NCBI GenBank assembly: GCA_963575745.1
Contig: CAUYUJ010016302.1
Coordinates: forward strand, 17,501 to 60,000
Direction of reading: 5' to 3'
Source of the DNA: Prorocentrum cordatum
Lineage: Eukaryota; Sar; Dinophyceae; Prorocentrales; Prorocentraceae
DNA: 42,500 nucleotides
A model generated the notes under the pieces. The model did not search any database, was not told where the DNA came from, and saw only the letters and a program-made list of their open reading frames with translations. Numbering within the stretch: the first letter of the stretch is position 1; each line of letters opens with the position of its first letter. Positions 1 through 10,420 of this stretch are shown in pieces. The translations under genes and the position numbers were made by a program.

Positions 1-70
1 CGGCTCTCGCCTGGGCGCCGCGCACGCTCGTTTACACGCTCCTCAAGGCTACCAAGATGGAGGGCGACTC

Positions 71-287
71 TCCGCGAAGTCGCGTTAGGATTTTGGCCCT
101 TCAGGGCCGAACCTGGTCATGATTGTCTTATCACCTCAAGGCGCTAGATCCAATACGGCTGCGTCCCCAAAAATAGGCTACACTATTATAACTGCTGCTG
201 CGATACATCCTCACACTGATAAGGCATGCTTAGAAACCCCCTGTTTGTTGTACGAATATGTCTGAGCTGTGCTGCACGATCCCTTCG
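71..287 (-). repeat. Downstream (3') LTR
   Basis: Aligns with 5486-5704. Shared blocks include a near-identical start (TCCGCGAAGTCGCGTTAG here, TCCGCGGAGTCGCGTTAG there), the stretch around 93-120 with GGCCC..CAGGGCC and CATGATT, ATCACCTCA near 130, and GCTGTGCTGCA at 266 against GCTGCGCTGCA at 5680. Drift between the copies is large. Confidence 0.7.
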
Positions 288-289
288 TT

Positions 290-983
290 TCTGACCTAGT
301 CGGGAGCAGTTCCCTCACCTCAGTTCGCAAAGTAACTGACACTGGCGAGGTTCGGGCTGGTACCGGTGCCTGTGGCCTCCCGACCTGTCCTCTGGGGCCA
401 GCGCATCAACGCTTGTGTGAGCTCCTTGCGCCCGCAAGCAAAGCAAGGATATGCTTTATTTTCCCGTGCAGAGCGCGTAAACAGCATAGCACACCCGGCA
501 AAAACAGGTGCAGCGTCAGGGGCGCCGGCTGGTCTCATACAAACCGATGACCCTGGATGACGCCACTAGCATCTGCGACTTCAGCTGGCCCCGGAAGATA
601 CCTGTTGTTCCCACACTCCTCTCGAAGGTAGGGCTGCTGAAAACTCCCACTTGGACTCCATGGGGACGGCTGACGCGAGCATCCTTCGTGAGTGCCACAT
701 CCCGGGGTTCCTCGCCCCCGAAGAGAAGCCGAATCCCACGCGTTAATTCAAACGGGGCCTGGGCGAACTGATGCGCGACAAGGCCCACGATGGCGACGAT
801 AACCAGCATGCCCCCACAGTCGCAATCACCACGCCGCTGTCGACTTGGTCGATCCCTGAGGTCATAGGCATGACTACCAGGGAGCGCACGCCTGTGGGAT
901 TCACGTCGGTCACGCTCACCTGACTAATGGGGATGGTCGCCAGCAGCACTACGAACACCTGCGCGCGCCCTGGGGCAGGTGTC
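290..983 (-). pseudogene. Post-RNase H tail of the copia-like element
   Basis: Lies between the stop of the RNase H fragment and the 3' LTR. The minus strand holds short open frames. One (516-809) begins with a hydrophobic stretch LVIVAIVGLVAH that could be a membrane segment. Another (320-538) has an isolated CFACG. I cannot assign a domain. A tail after RNase H is common in related dinoflagellate elements as I remember them, so this is probably degraded element sequence rather than a host gene. Confidence 0.4.
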
Positions 984-1130
984 CTAAAGGGGCAGCACGG
1001 TGGGCAAATTCAGGAAAGTGGAGCCCTCGAGCGGTTTGGCCTGCACGTCCACAGGATTGAACTCAGTGCTGACCTTGGCAGCAGTAACACTTCGGCCCCG
1101 CGCCTTCTCTTGGACCCGCAATCACCTCGT
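984..1130 (-). pseudogene. RNase H C-terminal fragment (copia-like)
   Basis: Reading the minus strand to a TAG at 984-986 gives TAAKVSTEFNPVDVQAKPLE followed by GSTFLNLPTVLPL. This is the typical end of a Ty1/copia RNase H domain, where a K-V-x-T/S-E-x-N-x-x-D motif is followed by x-x-T/A-K-P/A-L. The rest of the domain upstream is not recognisable, so only the C-terminus survives. Confidence 0.65.
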
Positions 1131-1420
1131 CTCCAAAAACCGAACTCGGCCGCAGCCCGGCCTGGACGCGACGCCCTTCGCGCTGGAGCTGCCGGCGCTG
1201 CTTAAGTGCAGCATCGCCTCGATGCCCATCTCCCCGAGCAGGTGGTTGACCCGGGAACCTCGGGCCGACCCTCTCACGACGCCGGCGGCCCCCTCCGCCG
1301 CGCCGCCCAAGGCGTGGCCGCCCTGCCGCGCGCGCGGACTTCCGACGGAGCTCCAACGCGGACTCGCTGTCGACCTCTGCCGCGATCGCCTGGCGCATCC
1401 GCCGAAACGGGAAGAACACC

Positions 1421-2165
1421 TCACTGAGGGCGCGTCTCCAGGTAGATGGCGAGCCGCAGCAGGGGCAACGAGCGGCGCCGCGCGGGGGCCGTCGCCAAAG
1501 CCTGCTGGATCTCAGCACGGTCGCGCGGCGCGCGTAGGGCCGCTGGCGCCATGGCGCGGCGCGCGACGGCGCGGCTCGCGGGAAGCAGGTCGGCCGACTC
1601 TCGGCAGCCCGCGCCGATAATCCTGGACGGCGGCGCGATCAACCGTGACGCGGCAGTCTCTCCTCGAATGTTTTTGTCGAAGACCTTCGCGCGCTCCATC
1701 GCGCCAGGCCCGAATCCGTCGGCGGACCACGCACCGCGTCGATGCGCGCGCGGAAGAAAGCGACAATCACGTCGCAGACGGCGAGCATGCCGCCGTTGCC
1801 AACCCCCGCGGAACAGCGGCCGGCCACGCACGACAGGACCAGGTCGGAATACCGCCGCGGGCGGCGCGCCGGCGCACGCGCCGCCCCGACGCAAGGCCAC
1901 GAAGCGCGAGCGGATCGACTCGGCGCAGTTATCGCCGCACATATCGCTGTCAACCCAATTCCCTTTCACGCGACTGCCCCTGGCCAGGTTGTCGGTGATC
2001 ACGTGAATGACCTGGCCCTGTTCTGGGCCGCCTGGATCTCCTCCATCTGGCGCCTCTCCCCCGCGACCCGCCTTCGCCAGGGCTGGATCGAGCCCCCGTC
2101 CAAACCTTGCTCCATGCACGTTGCGGCAGATGTCCTCGCAGACCAAGAACTCAGTCCTCCTCCGT
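1421..2165 (-). pseudogene. Reverse transcriptase fragment (copia-like)
   Basis: Frame-shifted remains of a copia-type reverse transcriptase. Around 2036-2110 the minus strand reads FGRGLDPALAKAGRG. Around 1917-2006 it reads VITDNLARGSRVKGNWVDSD, then ESIRSRFVALRRG. After a frame change, 1730-1790 reads MLAVCDVIVAFFRARID, the motif-A block with its catalytic Asp. The YxDD block is not found, so motifs B-C are deleted or beyond recognition before the RNase H fragment. A 614-aa open frame (1421-3265) passes through this region but joins true and false frames. Confidence 0.7.
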
Positions 2166-2619
2166 CGCGACCAAATCGGCCAGGGCCAAGTCGCAAGCCA
2201 AAACGAAGGGAGCTGCGGCCACGTTGACGAGGAGCCCCACGATCGACCCCTGTTTGGCGTTCGCGCGGAGGCCTGGGGCCTCGCGCCCCCAACTAGTCGC
2301 AGCCACGCCCAGCTCCATCCCGCCCCCAGAGCCCCTGGCGCCAATCCTCCGTCAAACATCCGATTCTCCTCGCCCATGGGGCCGGGCGGCGGCGCATCGT
2401 CTTGACCCGGCGGCGGCGGCGCTAGAACAGGCCGGGCCCGGTCTGCAGCGCGCGGCCCCTGACCCGGGGCGGCCAGCGCAGGAAGCGCCCCCTCGGCTGG
2501 GGCCACCGCCGATCGCGAAGCGGCGGCGCTAGCTGCTGCCCGCGCAGCCGCCGCACGCCCCCCCACCTCTCCCCCTGCACCGTCAAGCCTTCGACGCGCG
2601 AGCTGCAGGCCCCCACGCG
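2166..2619 (-). other. Integrase-RT linker region of the element
   Basis: Low-complexity Pro/Ala/Arg coding-like sequence between the integrase C-terminal region and the RT, as expected for the variable linker in copia Pol proteins. No conserved motif is visible. Confidence 0.4.
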
Positions 2620-3660
2620 TGGGCGCCCGAACCCGTGGCGCCCGTCGCAGCGCGAGTTCGGGCCGACCTCGTCGACGATGGGTCTCGCGACGGACCTGCG
2701 CCTCGCGGCAAGCATGGCAGCTTCTGGGCAAGCTGCAAACTCGCGCGCCCCACGGCACGCACTCGATATTGTGGAAGAGACTCTTCGACAAGCGCTGGCC
2801 GCCCACCCTCCCCGCGGTCGCCCGGCGGTCTTTCCAGCACTCGTCGCGAGGAGATGCTCGCCCGCTGCCCAGACCCACGTCGACTTGGCCCACCGAGCCC
2901 GGCCTCGCGGCGAAAGATGCGATGGATCTCGCAAGCGACAGTCTCGGTGAACTCGCATATCGCCCCTCCGCATGGGGGGTCCTCTGGGGCGCCTGCACCG
3001 AGATGGGACCCACCCAGGACGTCGAACCACCCACCCGACCACCCTGTGATCGAGCGCGCGCTCCGCCCCGCATCGGGATTCGACGGCGGCCCTCAGCGCG
3101 CGGAACATGCCCCCGACCATCCTGTTGGCATTGTCGATGGCGCCTTTGCTCTGGGGGTCGCGTTCGGGTTCGCTTCTCGGAATCAAATCCTCCTGTCGCC
3201 TGAACTAAGCGGCGCGGAGCAATTCTTGGATGGCCGGTTCGCCGTCGGAGGCAAACGCAACGCAATGATGCCCTACGCGCGCATGGCCGCCACAGTCAAC
3301 GCAACCGCAAAGGTGGCCGGGCCCATCGTCGCAATCTGTCCACGCTCGTTCGCCCCCAGCTGGCGCGCGAAGATGTTAAAGACTGCCACGGGTTCTCCGT
3401 CGATCTCCCACATAAACACGCAGTCGATGCAGCCGAGTGGGATGAGTGCTAATGGGTTCTGCGAGCGGCACCACGCCAAGCACAACCAGACGAAAGGGAA
3501 CCAGGGCCTGGCGCAGTAGCATCGACCTCGGCGGCGCCGCAACCTCCGCATCCGCCACCGCGGGATCCAGCGAAGCCCCGAGAGCAGCCAGGGCAAGCCG
3601 ACGAGCAGCGAGAAGGAGTCCGACGACGGCGAGGCGACGGAGCACTCCATCATGTCTCTG
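2620..3660 (-). pseudogene. Integrase fragment (copia-like)
   Basis: Near 3300-3440 the minus strand gives GCIDCVFMWEIDGEPVAVF, matching the first catalytic Asp block. Near 3215-3265 SDGEPAIQELLRAA gives the second Asp block and ends at an in-frame TAG. After that, 3120-3190 reads SEPERDPQSKGAIDNANRMV, the third block, with Asp where the family normally has Glu. Around 2750-2860, SKSLFHNIECVPWG resembles the conserved end of the integrase-linked region in dinoflagellate copies I recall. At least three frame changes and one stop make it non-functional. Confidence 0.75.
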
Positions 3661-3829
3661 GAGAGGCATCAAGACCCGAGGCATTCCAGCGATGCCTGAC
3701 CGAACGGCCGAAAGCAGCACCGTCTCACAGCTCGGCCATATCGATAAGGGCGCCTGTTCTGCCTCATGGGAAAAAGCCAAGAGTGGATCGGCGAAACGCG
3801 GATCAGTTCGGCGGTGTCCACGGTCGGCC

Positions 3830-4215
3830 TGCGGACCCTCAGCCAAAAGGTCCCCCCGCTGCAATAGGGCTTGACCGTGCGCCCGTCGCTCAGAAAGACG
3901 CACGGCTCTTTCCGATGATGGGGGCGCGGCCGTTCTCCGCAAAGGCGTCGGCGTTCACGCTGGCCCTCCTGGCACTCGCTGCATGGAAACCGATATGCAG
4001 GGATACGCCTGCGCTTTCTGCCGCCACCACCCTCGCGCCAGTAGATTTGACCTCCTCTCCCGTCGCCGGCTCGCAAAGGAGAACAAGGCTGGCGGGCAGG
4101 AGCGGTGCATACGCGGCAAAACAATGCGGGCAAGTCGCGGGCCCGGAGCCAGTGTAGAACAGCGCCCAATCGCACTCGACAATGCCCCCGTAGATCACGG
4201 CCCAGGCGTCGCACT
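3830..4215 (-). pseudogene. Retroelement aspartic protease fragment, catalytic Asp lost
   Basis: An open segment (3890-4198 minus) reads IVECDWALFYTGSGPATCP, then continues with GEEVKSTGARVVAA and ASVNADAFAENGRAPIIGK. After a frame change the 3' part gives FLSDGRTVKPYCSGGTFWL. This follows the order of copia protease: D-S/T-G active site, central strand region, and a C-terminal strand ending in T-F-x-L. The active-site position reads Y-T-G instead of D-T/S-G: codon TAC at 4154-4156 (minus), one base from Asp. Confidence 0.7.
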
Positions 4216-4789
4216 GGGTAGGGCCGTATATTTTTTCCGTTAGCGGCGAGGCGGCGAAATCCGCTCCAGCGCGAAGCTAGATAGGGGCACTAACTAGCGA
4301 ATTGGCCGGCAAGCAAAGATGGAAGGGGGACGGCCGAGAGGAAGGAGGGACGTTCAGACGCCGAAGAGTTCGACGATGAGCAAAGGGCCGTAGATCACGC
4401 CAACGCACCAGTACTCCTCGGGTGTGTTGGGGAAGCCTGAGGGCTCGTCCGAACGGACAGGGGTGTTGCCGAGCTGGACCGTCGACGCCACGGCTGAGGT
4501 TTAGTGCTTCCCCCCCAGCCGTTTCGCCGTTGATCCCGCCAGCATTCTCCGTCAGCGCTGCTGTCTTCAGCGTCTTCTTATCGTCCGCTTTCTTCGTCCG
4601 ATTGTCTACAACCAGGCGCCATGCCGTGCCGCAGTGGTGGCAATCACGAGCATCCTCCCCCTTGAGTGCCTGGCGTCGCCCAGCGTCTCTGAACTTGGCA
4701 GATCGCCTTCAGTTCGCATCTGGGCTCTGTGAACGCATTGGGCTTGGACGCGTTGGGGCTAAAGTGGTCCGCGAGCTTGTCATTATTGA
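4216..4789 (-). other. Gag-protease spacer of the element
   Basis: Minus-strand sequence between the Gag-like and protease-like blocks. It holds several stops and no recognisable zinc knuckle. The plus-strand 124-aa frame at 4422-4796 looks like a shadow. Confidence 0.35.
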
Positions 4790-5425
4790 CCCCTGACGTG
4801 ACCACTCCCCTGGTTCGTGTTGTCCGAGATGGTGTCTCCCGACTGGCAGCCGCACTCCCTCACGAGCAGCTTGAACTTGGCTAGCGAGACATCACGGGGC
4901 AGTGGAACTCGTAGGTGGTGATCGTACCAAGCATCGCGGCGAACCTGTTGGACTCATTGGACGCGTACTCTCGCAGGAGCTGCCACTATGCTGTAAGGCC
5001 ATCTCCCCGTGGCGTGTTCCTGATGTCGACTTTGGCGAATTCTGAGGTCAACGATACAAGGACGTAGTAGAGCTGAGCGTTCATCGTGATGTACATCTCG
5101 CCCTGGACTGTGATTGAAGATCGTAGCCTGCTGAATAAACGTTCCGAGCCTGGGGTGCACAGCGTAGGTGTATGCGTACGCCTCGAAGTCGAAGCTCCAC
5201 GCCTTCCAGTCTGAGTGCAGGTCTGATAAGATATGAAGCTTGCTCAATCGCCTGCTGTTCACCATCTGGCCGCCGAAGAGCTGGGTTGCTGTCCTGGGGC
5301 CCTCGGCACCGTCGATCGCCATGGCCGCTGCAAGCCGCTGCCCAGCGAGCTGGATCCGTCGCTGGAGATCCGCATTCTCTGCAAGCATCAATCGGTGCCT
5401 GGTAACCTCGCCCTCCATGCCTCCA
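4790..5425 (-). pseudogene. Gag-like fragment
   Basis: The 154-aa minus ORF 4954-5418 begins MEGEVTRHRLMLAENADLQR, a possible short coiled coil, and continues with LSKLHILSDLHSDWKAWSFD. The W-x-x-W-S-F-x-F/A block is typical of copia Gag (UBN2-type) domains. After a frame change at about 5090, MYITMNAQLYYVLVSLTSEF, then RGDGLTAWQLLRE and SNRFAAMLGTI, match the expected helices downstream. It sits directly after the PBS, as Gag should. Two or more frame changes break it. Confidence 0.6.
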
Positions 5426-5473
5426 TCGCGGAAGGAATGCAGCCGACGGCAGCCAGAAGAATCGCTCGACCAC

Positions 5474-5485
5474 GCTCCGCTACCA
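5474..5485 (-). other. Primer-binding site (initiator tRNA-Met type)
   Basis: The minus strand reads TGGTAGCGGAGC, immediately inside the upstream LTR edge at 5486. Plant and protist copia elements commonly use TGGTATCAGAGC, complementary to the 3' end of initiator tRNA-Met. Nine of 12 bases agree and the position is exactly right. Confidence 0.6.
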
Positions 5486-5704
5486 TCCGCGGAGTCGCGT
5501 TAGAATGTGGGCCCCTCAGGGCCGGATCAGATCATGATTAGCTCATCACCTCAGGACGCAAAAGTCAGAACGGTTGCGTCAGAGAGGGACAGACAATACT
5601 GATCCTACTGCTTCTGCAGTACCTTACCATACGGATATATCATAATTAGATACTACACAGCCTGACGAGGGATAGTTTTGCTGCGCTGCAGGCTCCTTTT
5701 CAAC
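5486..5704 (-). repeat. Upstream (5') LTR
   Basis: Partner of 71-287. It begins at TCCGCGGAGTCGCG directly next to the PBS, and similarity can be followed to about 5700 (GCTGCGCTGCAGGCTCCTTTTC). Confidence 0.7.
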
Positions 5705-5744
5705 ACGACGCTCGCGCTCGGGACGTCTTCAAATTTCATAGCCA

Positions 5745-6040
5745 AAACTACTCTGGTGTCCAACAGCTACCCTACACGGATGGAGGCCGCACCAGTTCAA
5801 CATGGGGCTCTCGCTTGAGATTTCTTCAATATCCGGCCCAAAAATAAAACTGTTTTCAACAGTTACACGGATGGGGGCCGCCCACTTCTTTAACGTGATG
5901 TTCTCGCTTGAGAACCCCTGGCCCTGCAAGACCACCAGACTTGCAAAAGAGCGCAACCGTTACACGGATGGAGGCTTGCTTTTATCTGGTCCTCATCCTC
6001 TTCCTCGTCATCAGAGAATTCCCCCTTGACAAACCCCTGG
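5745..6040. repeat. Degenerate ~92-bp tandem repeat, three copies
   Basis: The core TACACGGATGGRGGC occurs at 5773, 5864 and 5961 (spacing 91 and 97). Each copy follows a similar CAACnGnTACAC context, and the first two are followed by a GCTCTCGCTTGAGA / TTCTCGCTTGAGA block. Confidence 0.6.
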
Positions 6041-6770
6041 GCGTCGCCTTGACCAGCTCGGCCTTGGCACATCCACAAGAAACCCGCAGATAATTCAAAC
6101 CGTTTTCCTGTGAAGCCAATGCGAGGCCAAACAAGCTTCAGGTTATTTGCATGGGCCCTGCCTGTCATCAGAACAGTATCCGACTTGAGGGACCAAAGAA
6201 CCAGGTAAGGCATTTAGGTCAACTCTTATGCTGGCATGTGTTCCATTGTGTTCCATTCCTGCTATGCCCTTTTTATGGTATAGGATTATCTGCTATGGTG
6301 TGCTGTGGGTTGTGCTTCCATCTCACATGCCATGTGATGGTATGCTGCTATGTTGCATCAGCCACCGTGTCGTAGGCTTGAGGGTCCCAGATCCCATGTT
6401 CTGGGCACTCCAAGGCGCGCGTGGCTTTTTCAGAGACCTCGGGGGCATGACTGGGAGTCAAATCTCAAACATCATCTAATGTTTTCAGGGGCCCGTGATG
6501 GCGCTCTCTCGGGGGTTTCTTGTGCTGTTTTGGAGTCCCTCGAGGCCAGCCCAGAAGGCCAATCATTGAAGAACACTCCCAAGTTACCTCAGTAGGCCTC
6601 TGGGGGGGGGGCGGGATGGGCTGATGGCTACTAGAGTGGCCCCCTGTGCCTGCCACAGGGGTATATGGCGCGCCAATGTTTGGGGTTCTGGTTCTCCCAA
6701 AAGTTTTGCAGCGCTCTCTGGTCCAACCCGTCGGCCACCTGGAAAGCGCTTCATGTTCAGCATAACATTC
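6041..6770. other. Unassigned unique sequence
   Basis: AT-richer than its surroundings around 6210-6360, with a G run at 6602-6611. I see no gene, repeat array or RNA here. Confidence 0.5.
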
Positions 6771-6774
6771 GCCT

Positions 6775-6965
6775 TCGAGACGCCTAAGATGGCCCAAGAT
6801 GGCCTCCAAGGCGACACCAAGACGCCTCCAAGACGCCTCCAAGACGGCCAAGATGGCCCTACGATGGGCCTAAGATGGTCCAACCTGACCCCAAGATGGT
6901 TTCAAAACGACCCAAGATGGATCCAAGATGGCTCACAATGACCTCAAGACAGCCCAAGAGGCATC
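6775..6965 (-). repeat. Short block of CAAGATGGCC-type repeats
   Basis: Many copies of CCAAGATGG, CCAAGACGCCT and CTAAGATGG spaced about 10-20 bp apart. This is the reverse complement of the CCATCTTGGG / CCGTCTTGGG submotif of the 17-19 kb array, so I class it with that family. Confidence 0.55.
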
Positions 6966-7083
6966 CGATAGAGACCAAGAATGCTCTAAGTTTATCTTCA
7001 GGAGGGTACAGAAAATGCCAACATCATTGATCACCTCCGCAAAATGTGTCAATTATTCTTGCGCTCACAAGGGCCAGGGGGAC

Positions 7084-7125
7084 ATAGAGAGAGAGAGCGA
7101 GAGAGAGAGTGAGAGGGACACAGGA
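7084..7125. repeat. (GA)n microsatellite
   Basis: Imperfect GA tract starting at GAGAGAGAGCGAGAGAGAGA. Confidence 0.85.
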
Positions 7126-7345
7126 AAGAGGAGACTCATGGAAGAATGGGAGGGAGAGGAAGGATACGGTGACGGAAGCGGTGAGGAGAACAGAGCTCAG
7201 AGGCGCGGCGCTGCCACGCTGCAGGGTCGGCCGGATGGCTGCTCAGGATTCACCTGAGAGCGCCGCTTTTAGCACCGCCCGCCCAGCACGAGAGGATCTG
7301 GACGGCGCAGAAGGCCAGGCCAAACGACCACGTGACTGGACGACA

Positions 7346-7425
7346 AAGAGAGAGAGAGAGATAGCGAGAAGGATAAAGAGAGAGAGAGAGAGAGAGCGCG
7401 AGACACAATGAGAAAGAGAGAAAGA
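7346..7425. repeat. (GA)n microsatellite, inverted partner of 7628-7706
   Basis: Imperfect GA tract with small interruptions. A CT tract about 210 bp further on could pair with it. Confidence 0.85.
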
Positions 7426-7627
7426 GACAGGGATGGACAAAGGTATACATGTATAAAGAATGAGGAAAAACAAAAATATTCAACGGCTCGCTCTCGCGCC
7501 GTTTCGCTCTCCTCCCAGAGAGCCCGCGCCGCTCAGCCGAATGTATATCTGCAATGAGCACGCACTGCACTGGGATGTCGACCCCACATATCCCGACCTC
7601 TGGCCCTCTCCCTCCCCTCCCCCCCCC

Positions 7628-7706
7628 GCCGACCCCCCTTCTCTCTTTTTCTCTCTCTCTCTCTCTCGCTCTCCCTCTCTCTCCCTCTCTCTCGCTCTCT
7701 CTAGTC
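7628..7706. repeat. (CT)n microsatellite
   Basis: Imperfect CT tract following a run of C. Confidence 0.85.
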
Positions 7707-7847
7707 GCGTTTCGAGAGCTCTGCTCAGAGCGAGCCCAGACGCCAAGCGCCCCGCATCCTCCTTTCTTGCCGCGCGAGACTGGACAAGACCCACCCAGGT
7801 CGTGACACATTGGCGTCCCCGCCGTACCCCGCAGACGGCCGCAGCCA

Positions 7848-10420
7848 TGGCTGCGAAGTCGACTGGCCGCCGCCGCCTGCCCTCCAAACAGCCAGCACCG
7901 CGCAAACTGCATGTGGAAGGAGCACCCCTTCATCGCAAGCAGATGTGCGTCGCGTTACTCGTCAAGAACGGCTGCGATCGAGCCACCCAGGCGCGCAATC
8001 TACTGGCACATCACCACGTTGACGACCTCCAAGATGCCTTTGACAAACACCACGACGACCCTAAAAACTAAGCGCCGCCCTGGCGCGCTTGCGTGCGAAC
8101 CACGGCATCCGCTACACGCAGGACCACTACGAACACACCAAGCAAAAACGCGAGGGAACGATCAAGGCCTCACCGCCAAGCCGCACGCCCACAAGCTCCA
8201 GGTGCTACAGCACCATACGTCTGCCTTGACCCTGACAACTGGTCTGTACAGGTCACATCGGCGCCTACAAAAAACGTCGACGACAGTACCACCTACCAAA
8301 ACGACATCTCCCTAAACGACACCGAAGACGGCGACAAGATCCACGAACAAACGTTGGGGCAGGGCACCCGCCCAGACGTCGCCATGGCCATCGCCGTACT
8401 TGGCCCTGTCAACCCTACCTACGTCGGCACTCCCTTGCCGTCCCCGCGCTTAAGCGAGGACCCAAAGCGACCAAACCAGTGCCCACCGTCATAGACGGAA
8501 CGCCTTACCAACTCGGCACTCAAGTCCGATGCAAGCAAAACGTCGCTCAGGTCCAGCTCGAACCGGCACGCCACGTGGCCTGGATCCGAACCACGCTGCA
8601 CGAGACCGACGCCATCGCCGCACCCTCCGTGCATGAGCCCTTCGAGGACCAGTTTTCGGGCGCTGCCCCGATCAACGGAGGTCCCAGGCAGCAGAGCAAC
8701 AAAGGGGGCGGCTCGGCACAGGACCGAGCCAGGGAGAAGAGCAAAACGTCCAAGAAAGACGAGAGAAACTCTGCCAGCTCGACAGCGATCTAGAAGACAT
8801 AGTCACTGCCCTCTTCCCCGCCGCGAAAACCCTTGAGCCCCGCAAAGCCTTCGGACGCTTCGGCTCCGGACTAGGCAAACGATCCCCAGCAGTCACCTCT
8901 GGCGCAGCACAACAGGATGCTGTCACATAATCACATGCCTCAGGGCTCATGGGGGGCCACCCACGGACCGAGCAATCTCAGCGCCAAGACGCCCGTTTAT
9001 CAGGCAGTCTGGTTCCCGGACGGCCACACGGGAACGCTTGCTACACCACCTCTACCGAACTGGCGGCGCACGGGGCCGTGAAGCACGGGAGAACATGCGC
9101 CCTCGGCATCCGAGCACCGCGCGATTCACAGATCGCGCGGGACGTTGCCCTACGAGCGCGCGGCGCTGACGCATCGCTTGCCACAAACCGCTACAGGATT
9201 GCAGGCATAGAATCCAAATGCACTACCATCACCCAGGTCAGCAAGGTGCTTGCGGCCCTCGAATTGACCTGCGAAGTCTACCACGCGGCCTGAGATGTGG
9301 AAATTGCATCCCATTTTGCCCCCTCCCGGGCACACGGACCAGCGCCGAACGCCACAGTAAAGGTCCAACAGTGCACCGCCCCATGGACATTGCCGAAGCA
9401 CCCTTCACCGACGCTGCCACTAGGAAAACGCACCACCACATAGTGACGCCCATCACCATTCACGACGTCCACGCATACAAGTCCCCCATGAGAAGCGACC
9501 CCAGCCCTTCCCCCAGACTCTCAATCGGGAAAGCGGCCCCCGCCACCAGCGGCAAGGGCGCAGCCATAGGGCAGCCCCCCATCAATCGGACGGTCGCGAT
9601 CGCTGAGCGCCACCCGACCCCGATCCAACAGCGCCACACGCCGCCTGCGCTTCGCTGCCGCCGTGGAAGGGGTCCACATCAGCCCAAAGAAGCGTGGCCC
9701 CGAGGGCTCTGCTGACACCCCTGTGCCCTTGGAGGTGGACTCCGCGAGCCCAGTTGCCCCTCGCGAGACCAGCGAACAACAGAACCAACGGACAGACGCG
9801 CCACCCCTTCCCGCTCCACGGACATCCATCACAAGAACCAACACAGCTCCCGCGTCCGAAGCCCAAATCATCCATGGCTCGGAAAGCGAAGAGGACCGCG
9901 GGGACACCTACTCTGAGGACTCCAGGGAGGATTCCCACGAGTTTGGCTCGTGCAGCGTCTAACCAGACGCCGCTGCCGTCCGACTGGTCCATGACCAGCT
10001 AGCCTAACAGCTAGCCCATGAATGGACAACGCCCATGACCAGCTAGCCCAACAGGTCCATGGCCTCCAAGGCAACGTCGCACAACTAGTGGTGCCCCATC
10101 CAGTCCACGCTCACTGACACTGATGTCAGACTAGAAGGGGGGGACTCCCAGCGGTGGCCGCAGAACAACAGTCCGCTGCCAGTGCCACCAACGCCATGCG
10201 CAGCGACCTCCAGCAATTCCTGATAGCCCTTCAGACAGGCGGGCTCACCACCGCCCCAACACCAGGGATCACCGCTCCACCACCCGAGAGCGGCAAAGTT
10301 GCCGATCACCCCACTCCGATCACCGCCCAAAACGCCGAGGCCGCGACCGCTCCCCCCAGCCGCAGTCGTAGCTGCCGCGGCGGGGGCCGCCGCAAAAGGC
10401 AAAGGCAAGACCGAAAGGGC
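7848..10420 (+). pseudogene. Frame-shifted coding-like block, possible LINE ORF1 remnant
   Basis: Plus-strand sequence with coding character but no long intact frame. A 74-codon frame starts at ATG 7848 (MAAKSTGRRRLPSKQPAPRK) and stops at 8071. Other clean stretches are PTVIDGTPYQLGTQVRCKQN (about 8480), RYRIAGIESKCTTITQVSKV then LAALELTCEV (about 9190-9275, RRM-like in hydrophobic spacing), an acidic Pro/Ser stretch (9663-9962), and a coiled-coil-like part at 9986-10220 (HDQLAQQVHGLQGNVAQLV, then AEQQSAASATNAMRSDLQQF) followed by a Ser/Arg and Lys/Arg-rich tail. A nucleic-acid-binding fold plus coiled coil plus basic tail is the usual make-up of a LINE ORF1 protein. I do not see an endonuclease or RT downstream, so this is tentative. 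Confidence 0.35.

Larger units (their letters stand above)
71..5704 (-). mobile_element. Decayed Ty1/copia-like LTR retrotransposon
   Basis: A complete but broken element read on the minus strand. Two direct repeats of about 215 bp (71-287 and 5486-5704, constant offset 5414-5415) act as LTRs. Inward of the upstream LTR is a plant-copia-like primer-binding site, then in order Gag, aspartic protease, integrase, reverse transcriptase and RNase H fragments. Protease-integrase-RT-RNase H is the copia order. The reading frame breaks many times and the protease has lost its catalytic Asp, so the copy cannot act alone. LTR divergence is high by eye, which suggests an old insertion. I could not define target-site duplications because the outer edges have drifted. 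Confidence 0.8.

Noticed and set aside
1421-3265. 614-aa minus-strand open frame as an intact gene
   Set aside because: True Pol segments enter and leave this frame; motifs on either side are in other frames, so it is a GC-rich composite of a decayed element.
7460-7847. Upstream extension of the 7848 frame (to 203 aa)
   Set aside because: The added part translates the CT microsatellite (Ser-Leu runs); the ATG at 7848 is the more sensible start.
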